Part shown: piece by piece, positions 11,900 through 22,853 of the stretch
Numbering within the stretch: the first letter of the stretch is position 1
Layout of the letters: each line of letters opens with the position of its first letter
Source of the DNA: Corythucha ciliata
Taxonomy: Eukaryota; Arthropoda; Insecta; Hemiptera; Tingidae
Assembly: GCA_038030265.1 (NCBI GenBank)
Contig: CM075941.1
Location: 14,818,001 to 14,882,000, forward strand
Length of the DNA: 64,000 nt
Direction: 5' to 3'
The notes under the pieces: generated by a model
What the model was told of the DNA's origin: nothing
Database searches by the model: none
Seen by the model: only the letters and a program-made list of their open reading frames with translations
Program-made: the position numbers and the translations under genes

Positions 11900-12170
11900 T
11901 TTCGCCCGGAAAACAGATTTGCCAGTGAAAAATTTGTCTCATTTCGGAAAGTCTCTTCACGGTTAAAATTGAGAATTACGCTAATTCGCGGCTGAAACTG
12001 AGAATACGCCAATTCGCGGTTAAAATTGAGAAACCGCTAATTTATGGTTTCTGGGCCAACTTTATGACTTTCGTTACAGATAATCTTCAATTCGCAGCGA
12101 AAATTAGGAAAATCGCTAATTCGTTGATAAAGTAGAGAAAATGCGCTAATTCATTCAGATTATTCAGATA
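11900..12170 (-). repeat. 30-bp satellite, reverse orientation
   Basis: Monomers read GCTAATTCGCGG then TTAAAATTGAGAA on this strand, the reverse complement of the unit at 3060-4420. About eight degenerate copies. Confidence 0.8.
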
Positions 12171-12202
12171 TAAATAGGTATCTCAGAAATTGCAAGTTTC
12201 GG

Positions 12203-12262
12203 ATCGGTGGATTTAAGGGGCTATAAGGGCTTAGCCCGCCAAGTTCATCGTACTAGCCCCCC
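12203..12262 (+). repeat. Fragment of dispersed family with AGGGCTTAGCCC
   Basis: GGTGGATTTAAGGGG, then AGGGCTTAGCCC, then a run of C. The same core occurs inverted at about 18672-18745 and in a variant form at about 45966-46020. It is probably the terminus or subterminal region of a non-autonomous DNA transposon; no partner end was identified. Confidence 0.5.
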
Positions 12263-12345
12263 CCCCCCACCGCAGGTAAGCATTTTCAAGCCTCTTTTCG
12301 AAAATTTGAGAAATACTCATGGTTTCACACATTGTCATCGTGATC

Positions 12346-12656
12346 CATCACAATGCGCGCCTCGATGGTGTAATGGATACAATGCTCGCTTCGCAACTCA
12401 GCGGGCCTGGGTTCGAATTCAGCCGTTGCCCATTACACTCTAAGGCTGCGGCGAGCTGTGACACGGCACACTCGGCTTCGTGTGGGCGTTCCCGGCGGTG
12501 TGCGTTCAACAAACCGCGCACCGACCGAAACGCCCGCGTAGTACGGGTGTGAAGTGCACAGTAAGATCTGGGTATGGCGTAGAAGCCCAATGGAGGCTTG
12601 GGCGTCTGCTGGGTTCAAAGCCAGGCGCCCCTAACCAAAAAAAAAACATCACAATG
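12346..12656 (+). repeat. 10-bp target duplications of the SINE
   Basis: CATCACAATG occurs exactly at 12346-12355 and at 12647-12656, directly bordering the SINE head and its A-tail. This is the normal footprint of LINE-mediated retrotransposition and fixes both ends of the element. Confidence 0.9.
12356..12646 (+). mobile_element. tRNA-derived SINE, complete, 291 bp
   Basis: A non-coding retrotransposon transcribed by RNA polymerase III. The internal promoter is visible: A-box-like TGGTGTAATGG at about 12366-12376 and B box GGTTCGAATTC at about 12410-12420. TAATGGATA and the CTTCGCA loop resemble an arginine tRNA, which I infer as the source. A GC-rich body of unknown origin follows (CTGTGACACGGCACACTCGG, CCGACCGAAACGCCCGCG), then a 10-nt A-tail at 12637-12646. 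Perfect 10-bp target duplications border it. A truncated relative lies 700 bp upstream. It depends on a LINE for movement; which one is not shown by the tail. I do not read it as a functional tRNA because the acceptor and anticodon stems do not pair properly. Confidence 0.9.
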
Positions 12657-12753
12657 ACAACGCCCGTCCCATCAGCAGAGCTGGAGCTCATCCCTCCTAC
12701 TGCTGAGGGGGCAGCCCAGTGCCGTCTTTAGGCAAGGGCCCGACAGGCCTGGG

Positions 12754-12803
12754 CAGTGGCGGATCCAAGGGAGGGGCCACAGGGGCCATGGCCCCTCCCT
12801 TGG
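12754..12803 (+). repeat. CAGTGGCGGATCC transposon end with 14-bp hairpin
   Basis: CAGTGGCGGATCC is followed by an inverted repeat whose arms CCAAGGGAGGGGCC (12765-12778) and GGCCCCTCCCTTGG (12790-12803) are perfect complements. CAGTGGCGGATTTA-like ends recur at about 27980-28003, 33112-33136 and 45330-45353 in reverse orientation. This looks like a hAT-type terminus, inferred from the CAGNGGCGG style only. Confidence 0.5.
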
Positions 12804-12984
12804 AGTCGAGGTCACTCGCGCAAAAAAAAAAAGAAGAAGAAAAAACATCAAAACCTCCTCCAAAATCCCATTGATCACCTCTAATTTTAGGGTCATTTTC
12901 TCAGAGGCCCAAGGGTCAGAGGTTATCGAGAGACGCGAAATACCAATTTATTTAAGAGAAAACCCCTCGCAAATGGCCTCACTG

Positions 12985-13360
12985 ATGTGAACTTTTACGT
13001 TGAACGCCACCAAAGGGTAAAATTTATGCGAAAGGTCACGTCAAGGGCAAACTTTAAGCGAAACGTCACATTGTGAAGAAAAAAAAACTCTTTCGAAAAA
13101 TGCCGCGGCACAACGAATAAACTACGCAAAATGCCCCACGGCGGGTAAAACGTAACATTCGGAAAAACACTCACGTGAATCACCACATTCAAGGTAAAAT
13201 TCACGTGAAATTCTGCATCAAGGACAACAAATACGCGAAATTCTTCACCAAGAGCAATGTTAAGGTGACATATAGTCCATTTCATGAAAAAACTAGTCGT
13301 TTTCACGAAAAATTTGTCAATTTCATAACGAAATTGTCTGTTTCATGAGAAAACTTTCAA
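12985..13360. repeat. Degenerate array with GCGAAA-GTCACATCAAGG monomers
   Basis: About ten loose units of roughly 30 bp reading GGTAAAATTTATGCGAAA then GGTCACGTCAAGG. This is distinct from, but similar in length to, the neighbouring satellite that starts at 13425. Confidence 0.55.
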
Positions 13361-13424
13361 TTTTGACTACCATGTTCCCTACGGGAATGGAAGTATGGTG
13401 TTCGTGAGAGGGGCCTGATCCTCG

Positions 13425-14110
13425 GTTAAAATTGAGGAAAAAACTCTAATTCATCGCTATCTGTGAATACACCGTTAATTCGCTGCTAAAATGGGGAAAA
13501 ATTAGTTACTTGTTTTTTCGACATGAATTTTCGATTTTTTCACACTTGAGTTAACGCTTTTTCCCCATTTTATCAGCAAATTGGTGGTTTTTCTCAGTTA
13601 TATCGGGATAAATTAGCAGTTTGCTGTTAAAATTGAGACAAATTGCTAATTCTCTGCTAAAATGGGGAAAAAGCGCTAACTTGTATGCCTCAATTTTAAT
13701 AAGTCGCACAGTCGTGGCCAAAACTAAGAAGTGCTAATTCACGGCTAAAAATAAAATGAGAACAAGGATTCATAAAATTTTGTACATTCATGAAAATAAC
13801 AAATTAAAGCTGAAAATGAGTGAACGCCAATTGGCGATTTTTGGAGGCAGCTACATCGCTGAAATTGAAAAGAGGCACTAACCCGGAGCTAAAAATTGTT
13901 TTTAAAAGAGCTAATTTATTGCTACATGTGAATACAACATCGCCAATTCGCTAATAATATAAATAAAAATCGCTAATTCGCAGCTAAAATGATGGGAAAA
14001 GTACTAATTAGTGGCATGCGGCTGGACATAATTTCAGTAAAGCTCTAATCCGCGGTTAATATTGAGGAAAAACGCTAATTCTTTTCTAAATGAGGCAAAA
14101 TCACTAGTTC
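13425..14110 (-). repeat. 30-bp satellite, reverse orientation
   Basis: Degenerate GCTAATTCGCGGCTAAAAT and TGAGGAAAAACGCTAATTC monomers. Between 13500 and 13620 the orientation flips for a few units (TTAACGCTTTTTCCCCATTT), so the array contains an internal inversion. At 14112-14155 it abuts a short GC-rich piece (GGGACGTAGCCAGCC) resembling the GGGGCGTAGCCGGCC end at 36704. Confidence 0.75.
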
Positions 14111-14574
14111 ACGCTGGGACGTAGCCAGCCTTCGGTCTATGGTTGGGCAGCCTCACGTGAGAACAAGTCACAGATGCATTCCAATGCCTATTGCAGGCTC
14201 ACATTTGGAGATAAGTCCCCAGAAGAGAATTCGGCAGCTATTCGATTATAACGCGATGTAAATCGACGCGAGAAATCGTCAATTTGACCCAAAAAACTGA
14301 ATTAGTACAGTTAAAGGGTCGTGAACCGTCAAAAGCTGTGGAAAATTGTCGTTGTTGCATTCTGTTTTGGAATTTCCATCGAATAATTGACAGTCATTCC
14401 TCCAGAAAGTGATATTTTTGCTATTGAACGTGAATTTTTTTTTTCCTGACTCCTGGGATTGGTAACTGCGGTATTATATTCCCCCAAACCGGACTCTTCC
14501 GTTGTAGAGGCGAGTGGTTTTTTCAGCAACAAACGGCCACAAAATCGGTTTTTCAGCAATAGAACAACCGCGAC

Positions 14575-15480
14575 ATTGAGTTTTCTGTGAGCCAGAACCG
14601 CGAAAATGGGATTTTAGCGAGAAAAATCCGCGAAATACAAGATACAATATCAGATACTAAAACGTATTTTAGTGAGTGAAATTCGTTAAAAGAGGGGGCC
14701 CAATGTTATCGCTGGCCAGGGCCAGGGCCAACTTTAGTAAAGACGGCCCTGGGGCGACCCCTCCTAGCCTGTAGCTCCCAATATCATAACATAGATCCAG
14801 GAAATTTGGGGTTGAGGGAGCTAATACAGCGAAATTTGTGTTTTTCAATGACCCAGCCCAGCAAGATTGCTTATTTGTATGAGCCATGCCACAAAAAATG
14901 GATTTTTGAACGGTTAAAACGTGCTAAAATTTGTTTTTGGTGCAGTGAAACCCAAGAAATTGCTTTTTCAGGGGAACCAGCGCCAGGAAATTTTGTTTTA
15001 TCAGGGAGTCACCAACAAACACTACCTTCAGAATGGGTCAGCAGCATGAGATTGACACTGAGAAACCCGAATTTTTCAAAAGCTAAATCGATCCCGCACA
15101 TCTTGCCAAATTGTTTAGAATGTGTTAACTCTGCAAAATTATGTTTTGGCAAGGAATCAAATCCGAAAAAATTGTTCTGAAAACCACTTTTTTCGTACTT
15201 TCGGAGGTTCAGGAAAGCGGAAGTAAAATGACCCAACACCGCGAAATTGTTTTTGAACTGGTCAACAACGCGAAATTATGCCTTGTTGTAGCAGCGAAAT
15301 CCAGTGAAACTGGTTTTTAATGCGACAAAACCGTTATTTTTTCCCCGTAGCGCTTGCGAAGGGGCACGAGCACACTGCAAGTACAGAGATGCAGCGCTGA
15401 TTTTATACTTAGGGCAGCTTTCCTTTCCATTTGCCTCAATTGAATTGCAGCAGAATGAATAATAAATCCACGAAATTTCA
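14575..15480. repeat. Degenerate array of GCGAAATTG + TTTTT monomers
   Basis: About thirty loose units of roughly 30 bp reading CCCAGCGAAATTGTGTTTTT. A GC-rich insert at about 14690-14780 contains GCCAGGGCCAGGGCCAACTT and GACGGCCCTGGGG, a small inverted-repeat relic. The same monomer type returns at 39100-39500 and 45380-45880. Confidence 0.6.
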
Positions 15481-15722
15481 TTTTGGAACAAGCCAAACTG
15501 CAAAATTCTCGGGAGGTTACGCTTGACAAGGTTGCAACACCAGAGATAGTGACCCTCTGGAAAAATACTTTTTTCGATTTTTTTAAAGCAGTTTTATGGT
15601 CATTAGAGGTACACCGCGGGAAGTTTCGGACGCGGACTGCGTGCTCAGATTTGTTTTTTTTTGTGCGGCACCGTCGGAACTTTGAGGAAAAGTGTAGTGA
15701 AAGTTCGACGAGCTGGAGGGGC

Positions 15723-17003
15723 ATGGAGGATAAGCCCCGTGATAGCGGAAGCTTAGAGGTTTCGGCCTCGAAGCTGAAGCTCAAAGACTCGGGGGACGAA
15801 AATCCGTCCTTGAGCAGAACCCCGAGCACCAAGGCGGGGGCAGGGATCGTTTCAGCGACCCGCCCAAATTTAGGTAAAACTAATGAGGGGAATGATTTCC
15901 GCAGTATACCGAACACCAGCTCAATGGCAGGGACCGCTTTAGCGACCCGCCCAATGTTAGGAAGAGTAAGGCCGGTGGGAGAGACCTTGGATAGTGATGT
16001 TCCATTCGAAGAGCCACGTCGCCACCGACAAGGAAGAGAGTCGAGGAGGAATATGAGAAGGGTGGCGAAAGCCAGGTAGGAAGGCAATGGAGGAGAGAGA
16101 GAAGGGGAAACTCCTAACCAGCTTCCAATCCCGCTTTCAAAATCGACGGGCTGAGCTGGAACAACGAGTACATCAGGAGAAACAGGTACAGGCACAAATC
16201 AGTAAACGGCAGAGGTCAGTGTCACAGCCAACGCCCCCGGAGACCAAGGCTCCAGTAAAGAAGCCTAGGAGGGAGGGGGCGGTGACCGACACTAGGGTCA
16301 CGAAACTAAAAGAATCGGCTAGGGCAAAAGTGTGTGTGGTCAAAGAGGCCAGAGAACCTTTTGAGGTCGAGGAGGTATTAGAGATCAGGAAGTGGATTTG
16401 CAAGAGGCAAATAGAGAAGAAATGTAGGGCCGCCCTGGTCAACACGGGTCTGGTACATGACAGTAGGATTTTTGTACTCACCTGTGAAACGGCCGAGGAG
16501 GCGGGGAGGATCGTGGAGCTTTTACAGGAGGAGGGGAAACCCGGAATTTGGTGATTTGTAGGCTACTGGACCTACCGATTCCTAGCCGAATAAGGGCGAT
16601 GGTATCGGGCTTAGTGATGTCCAAGGAGACCGTGATCCCCCATGTGGAGCTCACCAACCGGAAGAGGGGATTTTCGTTCGATGAGTGGATGATGATGGGT
16701 TTTGAGCAAGACCCCACGGGTGAGAGGGTGCAAATCACCTTCGAGGTACCTAAGAAGGACATTGAGGAAATTAAGAAGGAGCCCATGGTGGGTATTGAAC
16801 TCTTTAAAGTCAGGTTTAGAGTTCTGCCTAACAGGTGGATGGGTGAAATGGAGGAGTCAGATATGGAAGTGGACCCGGTAGGTACTACAAGGCCAGCTGA
16901 GGGAGCGGAGGGGCAGATAGCAACACAGCAACGGGGGGGGGGGGTAATCCTCACCGTCCATGAGTTGGAGGAGGAGGGCCTGTTGCTGGGCTCGCCGAAG
17001 TGA
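15723..17003 (+). pseudogene. LINE ORF1 (gag-like), broken
   Basis: Three consecutive open segments (15723-16079, 16087-16554, 16548-17003) separated by frameshifts near 16080 and 16550 read as one gag-like protein. The first part is charged and low-complexity, with an internal duplication: AG(I/T)…ATRPNLGK and AGTALATRPMLGR, encoded by two copies about 105 bp apart. The second part is a basic coiled-coil-like stretch rich in E, K and Q. The third carries the VPKKDIEEIKKEP region. No CCHC zinc knuckle is visible in the surviving frames. In this LINE group ORF1 is the RNA-binding partner of the ORF2 enzyme. The start at MEDKPRD is chosen because upstream sequence in that frame is T-rich array. 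Confidence 0.6.
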
Positions 17004-17062
17004 GGTGCGTCCAGGCAAACTAACAGCACAGTAGGACCGCGGCTGCGGATGTAGCGGTCCTG

Positions 17063-18588
17063 ATGAGTAGGGTAAGTTTTGAGGTGGGTCTGTTCCAAGA
17101 GCCGTATGTCTCAGGGAACAGGGTGTGTTATCTTAGAAATAAGGATTATAAGATTTTTTATACTGAGGGAGACCTGGCTCCGAGAGCATGTGTGGCTGTG
17201 TTGGCGAATTTTAGTCCGATAAAGTTGCGCCCCTTCGGAACCAGGGATCTCGTTGCGGTCAGTTTCAGGGCAACCCTGTGAAATCAAGAGGTCAAGGAGG
17301 TCGTCGTGGTACAGAGCGATGGAGGAGTATGGCATACCAGCGGAGCTTGAGAATCTCTGCTCCCACTGCCGGACAACAGGGAAGCTGTTAGTGGTCGGAG
17401 CCGACGCGAATGCCCACCACCTAGCGTGGGGGTCGTGGAACGTAAACCGACCCGGGGAGTAGCTAATGGAGGAGTTGGTAAGAATAGGTCTTTTTGTGGT
17501 GAACAGGGGGGATGAGCCCACCTTTGTAGTTAGGAACAGGCAAGAGGTCATTGACGTGACCCTGAGCCTGGGGAGTATGGGTAGGCTAATTAGTAACTGG
17601 AGGGTGCAAGAGGGGGTGATAACGTCGGACCACCGACCTATTTTGTTCACAGTAGGAGCCGAAGGAGATAAAGCGGAACCCGGACGAAACCCCAGGCATA
17701 CCGACTGGGATAGATTCGAGCGGGAGGTAGGAAGAATGGTGGAGACCGGGGAGTTCTCCATTGACGAAGAGGAAAGAGAGGTAAGGGAAATACTAACAGA
17801 AGCGTTTCAGATGGCCTGCTCAGAGCGAAGGAGGAAGCCCGTAAAATCCCCTTGGTGGGGCCTAGGGCTCCGCTTGCTCAAAAGGGCGACCAGAGCGGCC
17901 GCGGAAACCGCGAAGGCAACAGGGAACGACGAGGACAGGGAGGCCTACCACGCGGCTAGGAAAGCATACATGGAGGACCTATTGCGAAGGAATTGAGGAA
18001 ACAGGAGAGGCGGCGAGACTCGTTCGTATCGTACGGTCAGAATCGAATGGTAATGTAGGATCACTAACGCTTCCGGACGGCGGTTCGGTGGTAGATGGAT
18101 TAGGTATCGCGACACACTTACTAAATACTCACTTTCGAGGGTGCAGGAGCGAGGAGGTCGTGTCACTTAGGGATGGAACAGAGGACGAAGAGGAGTGCAA
18201 TAGATGCGACGTGGTGATCTCAAGGGAGGGATTCAACTGGGCACTCAGCTCCATGGGACCCTACAAGGCAGCAGGCTTGGACGGAATACACCCGTGCGCC
18301 ATCCAGCATGCCGGGGGAAGGCTTCAGGAAAGAATAAGACGACTCTTCGTCAGGTGCCTGGCAGCCAGGAAAGTACCCACGGCCTGGAAACGGGTTAGAG
18401 TTGTTTTTATTCCTAAAGGTGGCGGGAAGCATGCCAAAGCGGAGGATTTTAGGCCTATTAGTGTAAGCAGTGTACTTTTAAGACTAATGGAAAGGATAAT
18501 TGAATTATACATGAGGGAATCATTGGCTACTGGGGGAGTGATTCACCAGAACCAGCATGCGTACACTGACGTGTACGTATACACGTGA
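17063..18588 (+). pseudogene. LINE ORF2: endonuclease and partial RT, broken
   Basis: The endonuclease starts with VGLFQEPYVSG (the QEP motif near residue 11), followed by LVVGADANAHHLAWGS (about 17390-17437) and VITSDHRPILF (about 17620-17652), the standard motifs of R1/LOA endonucleases. A linker rich in Arg and Glu follows, then the RT entry: AAGLDGIHPCAIQHA (about 18271-18315), VRVVFIPKGG and AEDFRPISVSSVLLRLMER. Frameshifts lie near 17270 and 18000; an in-frame TAG occurs at 17460-17462. The sequence stops before RT motif A, so catalytic YADD-type residues are missing. The IPKGG…FRPIS spacing favours LOA-type elements; R1 is the alternative. Confidence 0.8.
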
Positions 18589-18671
18589 CACTGTGACTTT
18601 TTGAGTGAGGAAACCCTTTGAAATTGCTTCTACGAACAATAATTCACAAAATTGGGATTTTAATTGATTTG

Positions 18672-18745
18672 TGAGGGGGATGGAGGATCTTGGGCTCAGG
18701 GCTAAGCCCTTCCCCCTAAACACTTCGCCCTAAATCCACTCCTGA
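18672..18745 (-). repeat. Fragment of AGGGCTTAGCCC family (inverted)
   Basis: GGAGGATCTTGGGCTCAGGG, CTAAGCCCTT, then CCTAAATCCACTCCTGAG. In reverse complement this gives GAGTGGATTTAGGG and AGGGCTTAGCCC, matching 12203-12262. GGAGGATCTTGAGTTCAGGG recurs at about 45976. Confidence 0.55.
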
Positions 18746-18799
18746 GTTTGGGTACTTCACTCAGGGCTAAGAATCTGCAGCATTGCTCGTTTCGGTTCT

Positions 18800-19500
18800 A
18801 ATTATATCGGTGACATTGCTAGTTTCCTGTATTTATTCCCGCGACCAGTTTCCGGCAACATTTTTAAGTGAATTTCCATGAAATTGACATTTTACTGGCG
18901 GAATAATCGTGATATTGCGTGTTTCATGTCTCAATTTCACGAAATTACAAGTTTTAGCTATTATTTCCGTGAAATTGCAAGTTGCGGGTGTTTTTCGTGG
19001 TACCAAAACCCGAGCTTGCCTGACCACGACAAATAGCCGCAAAGTTGCAACATTTTGGAGGCAAATATGTCTGCGAAATTGAAAGTTTCCTGGGTGAATA
19101 TTTGTGATATTGCAAGTTTCACATCGCAATTTCAGCAAAACTGCTAGTTTCAGGGCCTTTTGTTTCTAGTTGGTGTGAACCCTGACCGTGGGCAAGCCGT
19201 GAATTTATTTTCAATTCAAATTGAATGAGTTTGTAAGTTGAGGTCCTATAATTTTAGTGAAATTGAAAGTTCAGGGTCTCGACTAATGCAAAATGGCAAT
19301 TTAGATAGGATAATGAACTTTTGCACAAATTCGTCGCTAAACATTAAAAAAAAGTCGTTCGGAGCTAAAATTGGGAAAACGCCGAATTATGGCAAAAATT
19401 GAGAAGTAGCGCTGATTCTTCAATAAAATTGAGATGGACTGATTGAAATGGAAAATGACAAAATGCAAATTCGCGGCTCAAATAAATAAATACGAAAATT
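18800..19500. repeat. Two short-monomer arrays side by side
   Basis: From 18800 to about 19150: about 30-bp units with GTGAAATTGCAAGTTTC. From about 19330 to 19500: the satellite unit in reverse orientation (GAGCTAAAATTGGGAAAACG). Confidence 0.6.
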
Positions 19501-21847
19501 CGCGACTTTCCACCCCTTCCTTGTAGCTGTCATTACATACTTTCTTGTTCATCCTATATTGAAGCCTCCCTTTTCCCTTTTGCTTCTTTCCTGATATTTG
19601 ACTATTTCGAGACATTTAACGTCGGCCTCAATCTATGTCAAATCCTTAAGGAATCTCACGTTTCAACAGCGCACACACAAAAACACAATTAACGTCCTCG
19701 ACCAGTCTCCTCTTTTAGTAGAACTTCCGCCTATTCCCTTGACGTAACAAGGTGTTAAGGGTCGTTGAAAGAGGGAAAATTGGATAAAAGAGAGAAGAAA
19801 AGAAACGGAAATAAGAGAGCCGCCCTATTGTTGCTGTGTTTTTTTTCCTTTTCTAGAATTTGAGAAAGACGCCTCGCTTTTACCTGCATCTTCGAACTTG
19901 CTCCAAGTTATAATTATACGCACAACCCTAAAATGGTCAATACGTTCCGCAATGCCCGGGTGCCTTTCTCGGCCTTAAAAAAAAAAAAAACCGGTCCGTT
20001 TCAAAAGAATTTTCATTTTTTAAAAAAGATAATGACCGCCCCGCCACGCACCCCGTCAATTTGGAAGACGTTGCGCTTGAAGAGGTGATGATTTTAAGTA
20101 CACTTGTTACCGTGCTTCCAAAGATGCGAATTGTAGCAATTAGCTGGAATGCGTCGGAATGGCTTTTTCTCTCTCTCTCTCTCTCTACAAACAATTAATG
20201 GTTCATGAGAAGAGGGTGTTAACCGGTTTTTTGGTGGAGAGGTGAAACACTGTCAATTGATCATGACAACGCTACTTTGTGACACGCCCACACTCGTTAT
20301 GACCCCGCGGAGAGAGGGCCATTAAAGAGCGTATCTTATGGTTTTTTAAACTAATGATAGAGTGTAAAACGAATGTTTGAAACCGTTTCGGAAAGTATTA
20401 TAAATTCATAATAATGAATAGCGGGGCGTTTACACATTCCTCAGAGAGTTTTGCCCTTGTATTGCGGCTGTAATCGCGTTAACTATAAGGAGAAAGGAAA
20501 CCCTTCGGAAGCCCTCTACTGCTGCGGTTTTGACGAAGTCCACCACGTCCTTCCTTCTCCCACTCATTTACAAAAAACCTTCTTTTTTTGTTGTTATTAT
20601 TTGGGTGAAAACCGGCGGAAGGCCTCGGCTTTCAGCCTGCACACCGCACCAATCCCGTGAAATCGTCGGCTTTCTTAAAGGTCCGACCGGACGGGGGGGT
20701 TCAAAAGCTTCCCCCCTCCCTCGACACTACCTATACAAAACCCGCCTAGGGCAACTAACTTATTACGAAGCAATACGAAACTCGTGATACAGCTTCAGGG
20801 GGGCTTGAAAATGAAAACTGAATAGGAGAGAAGAGAGTGTTCCCTAAAGCGTCCGATGGTGATGGGGTGGAGGGAAGGGGGAAATTCTACAGGCGCTTTT
20901 GTTCCCCAATTTCCTTCGCCCTTCAAAAACTGGGAGACTGTAGAATTACGTCCTTTTGACTATACCCCGTCGCTTCTATATGGAGATCGAGCTGGCAAAC
21001 AGTTTAAACCCGTGTTCATTCCACGTCATGGCAGCAATATTACGGGGAAGGGGAGGAGGTTATTGTGACGGCGTTCGTGTTTGTGGGTTAGGGGGGTGGT
21101 GTGAATCCTGATCTCAGAATATTCGCCCATTCACGGGTATATCAATATAAAATGGGCTCGGCAAGGCAGGGAGGGAGGAGCCTATAGCAAGTCATTAAAA
21201 TCGGCGGCACAGTCCGACTCGTTTTAAAAAGCCAACATGATCTTATTTTTAAACGATCTTGAGAAAGTTTGAAACAACTTCACGTTCAAAACAGTGCCCA
21301 CACCACCCCACCCTCATACATATCTTTTACTGTTCACTGACGAAAATGTTCCTTTAATTGGCCACTTAATAATATCATCGGCTGAGCAAGGTGCTTAAAA
21401 CTATATACTTGTCGTTTTTGTGAGGCGTAAATACAACACTCACTTGATGAATAGGGCTATATTGAACTTTGTGTTTTTTTGTTTTGTTTGTTTTCAGAGA
21501 GATTGAGAGAGTCTCCAGCGGTATACTTGTGGGACATTCCAGAGACGCAGGATGGCACGGAGCTCTTGACCTAGTTAGACCATTTTGTGGCTTACACCAG
21601 AAAAGTCCTGAAGACAATCAAACTGACAACATAACACGCTTTTTCGGCTAATTAACTGATAAATTTACCCAGAAACAGACGATTTACAGCTGAAACTGGG
21701 CGCATAGACACTTAAGTCCGAAGCGCTTGAAAAGTAGAGTTTCGGACAAGCGACGGTTTCAGCCCTGCCCTCCAAAGGAAGCGAAAGTTTCGGACATTTG
21801 GCTCTGATTGTCGCACAATCCAAGAGTCCGCTGGCCAAATCATCAAT

Positions 21848-21878
<31 letters not shown>

Positions 21879-22250
21879 CAAAAAATTAATGTTTCGAAAT
21901 GCTAAACAAACGAAAATGTTGGCTAAACAAACGTTAACAAACGATTTAGTTCATGAGTCATGTTGCGTAAAGTATGCCGCACCAATCAATTTTTTTTTTT
22001 GTTAATCATGTTTCGAAATGCTCTGAAGGCTACACAAACGAAAATCTGTCTAAACAAACGTAAACAGACGGTAAACAAACGAATAAAACCGTTTTCGTCG
22101 TTTTTTGCGTTATGGGTCGGGTCAGGTTCACGGCGTGCACGTTGGAACGCCCTAATCACCCTCAATATGCTGCTACCGTGCCACCAACACACCCGTTCCC
22201 ACGAGGCCGTAATGAAACCATCGTCTTCGAGCGGCCACTAACACCTGTTT
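19501..22250. other. Homopolymer-rich block; one candidate exon
   Basis: Similar in texture to 8291-11660: polypyrimidine tracts, C and G runs, no satellite and no transposon protein. It contains a (CT)n run at about 20169-20186, a 29-nt T run at 21850-21878 and the acceptor-like site at 21496-21497 annotated separately. Repeated AAACAAACG units at about 21904-22082 form a small degenerate array. Confidence 0.4.
21498..21634 (+). other. Candidate 3' exon or exon relic
   Basis: A strong T-rich tract (TTTGTTTGTTTTCAG) ends at an AG acceptor at 21496-21497. The following frame reads RLRESPAVYLWDIPETQDG…, meets TAG at 21572-21574, then continues in the same frame as LDHFVAYTRKVLKTIK to TAA at 21632-21634. 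Two protein-like stretches in one frame with a single interrupting stop suggest either a terminal exon ending at the first stop or a decayed exon. An overlapping frame stays open across the TAG, so chance cannot be excluded. No family recognised. Confidence 0.22.
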
Positions 22251-22300
22251 CAGCCAACTAGTGTTGGCATTATAAGAGGGCGGAGCGCGAGCTGGGCGAC

Positions 22301-22314
22301 CGCCCTATAGGGCG
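22301..22314. repeat. Perfect 14-bp palindrome
   Basis: CGCCCTATAGGGCG is its own reverse complement, inside a GC-rich patch (22270-22360) with GGCGCG and GGGGCGCGCC. The patch may be an old transposon end. Confidence 0.6.
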
Positions 22315-22853
22315 CCGTGTCCTACATGGGGCGCGCCAAGCAATACAAGGTGGGGGGGAGGAGGCGGACGACAAAATATTAGAATAGTATAGGTATTTCA
22401 CAACGAGTGAGGAAAATGTCATTTTACGTGTGACTTTCGCACTAAGCCGTGAGAAAAATGATCCTTATAGCAGCGATGGAAATGCACTTTCGTTCACTTT
22501 GTGAAGTGAGGTTAGAATCGAAAAGTTCTAATTCGCGGCTAAAATGGAGAAAAATACGCTGGGCCCCAGTTTTCGTAGGTCCTCAGGCGGCTAAACTTGA
22601 GAAAGCGCACTAATGCGCTGTTATCTAGGGCAAGTAAGAGGCTAAAAGTTTGGAAAGTGCTAATATTCGTGCATTGGGAAAAAACACTAATTCAATGTTT
22701 CCCGGTGCAACTTCCAGACAAAAATTGAGAATAACGCTATTTTAGGGCTGGGATTGAGATAAATGCCTCATTCATGGCTGAAATTAAGAAAAATCTCTGA
22801 TTCACGGACTTAAGTGAGAATAATCGCTACGTCACGGCTAAAATTCAGCAAAA

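Larger units (their letters stand above)
15600..18590 (+). mobile_element. LOA/R1-like LINE, 3'-truncated
   Basis: A GC-richer segment than its surroundings. It carries a gag-like region, an endonuclease and the first half of a reverse transcriptase, in that order on the plus strand. It ends abruptly inside the RT domain just after QNQHAYT, where a TACGTATACACG-like sequence begins. The 3' half and tail are absent here. A fragment of a related RT thumb region lies at 31010-31600 on the same strand. Purine-rich codon use and GC content distinguish it from the CR1-like and Jockey elements in this window, and it was evidently a different lineage. Confidence 0.8.

Noticed and set aside
12356..12430. 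Functional tRNA gene
   Set aside because: Promoter boxes are present but the arms do not pair, and an A tail with target duplications shows it is a SINE head.
15317..16195. Longest uninterrupted minus-strand frame near the LOA-like element (292 codons)
   Set aside because: It is antisense to the gag-like ORF1 and upstream array; composition is low-complexity Ser/Leu/Pro and no domain is seen.
18572..18588. Palindrome ACGTGTACGTATACACGT at the LOA truncation point
   Set aside because: The centre does not pair (TACGTA offset), so it is only an imperfect palindrome and no transposon end was identified.
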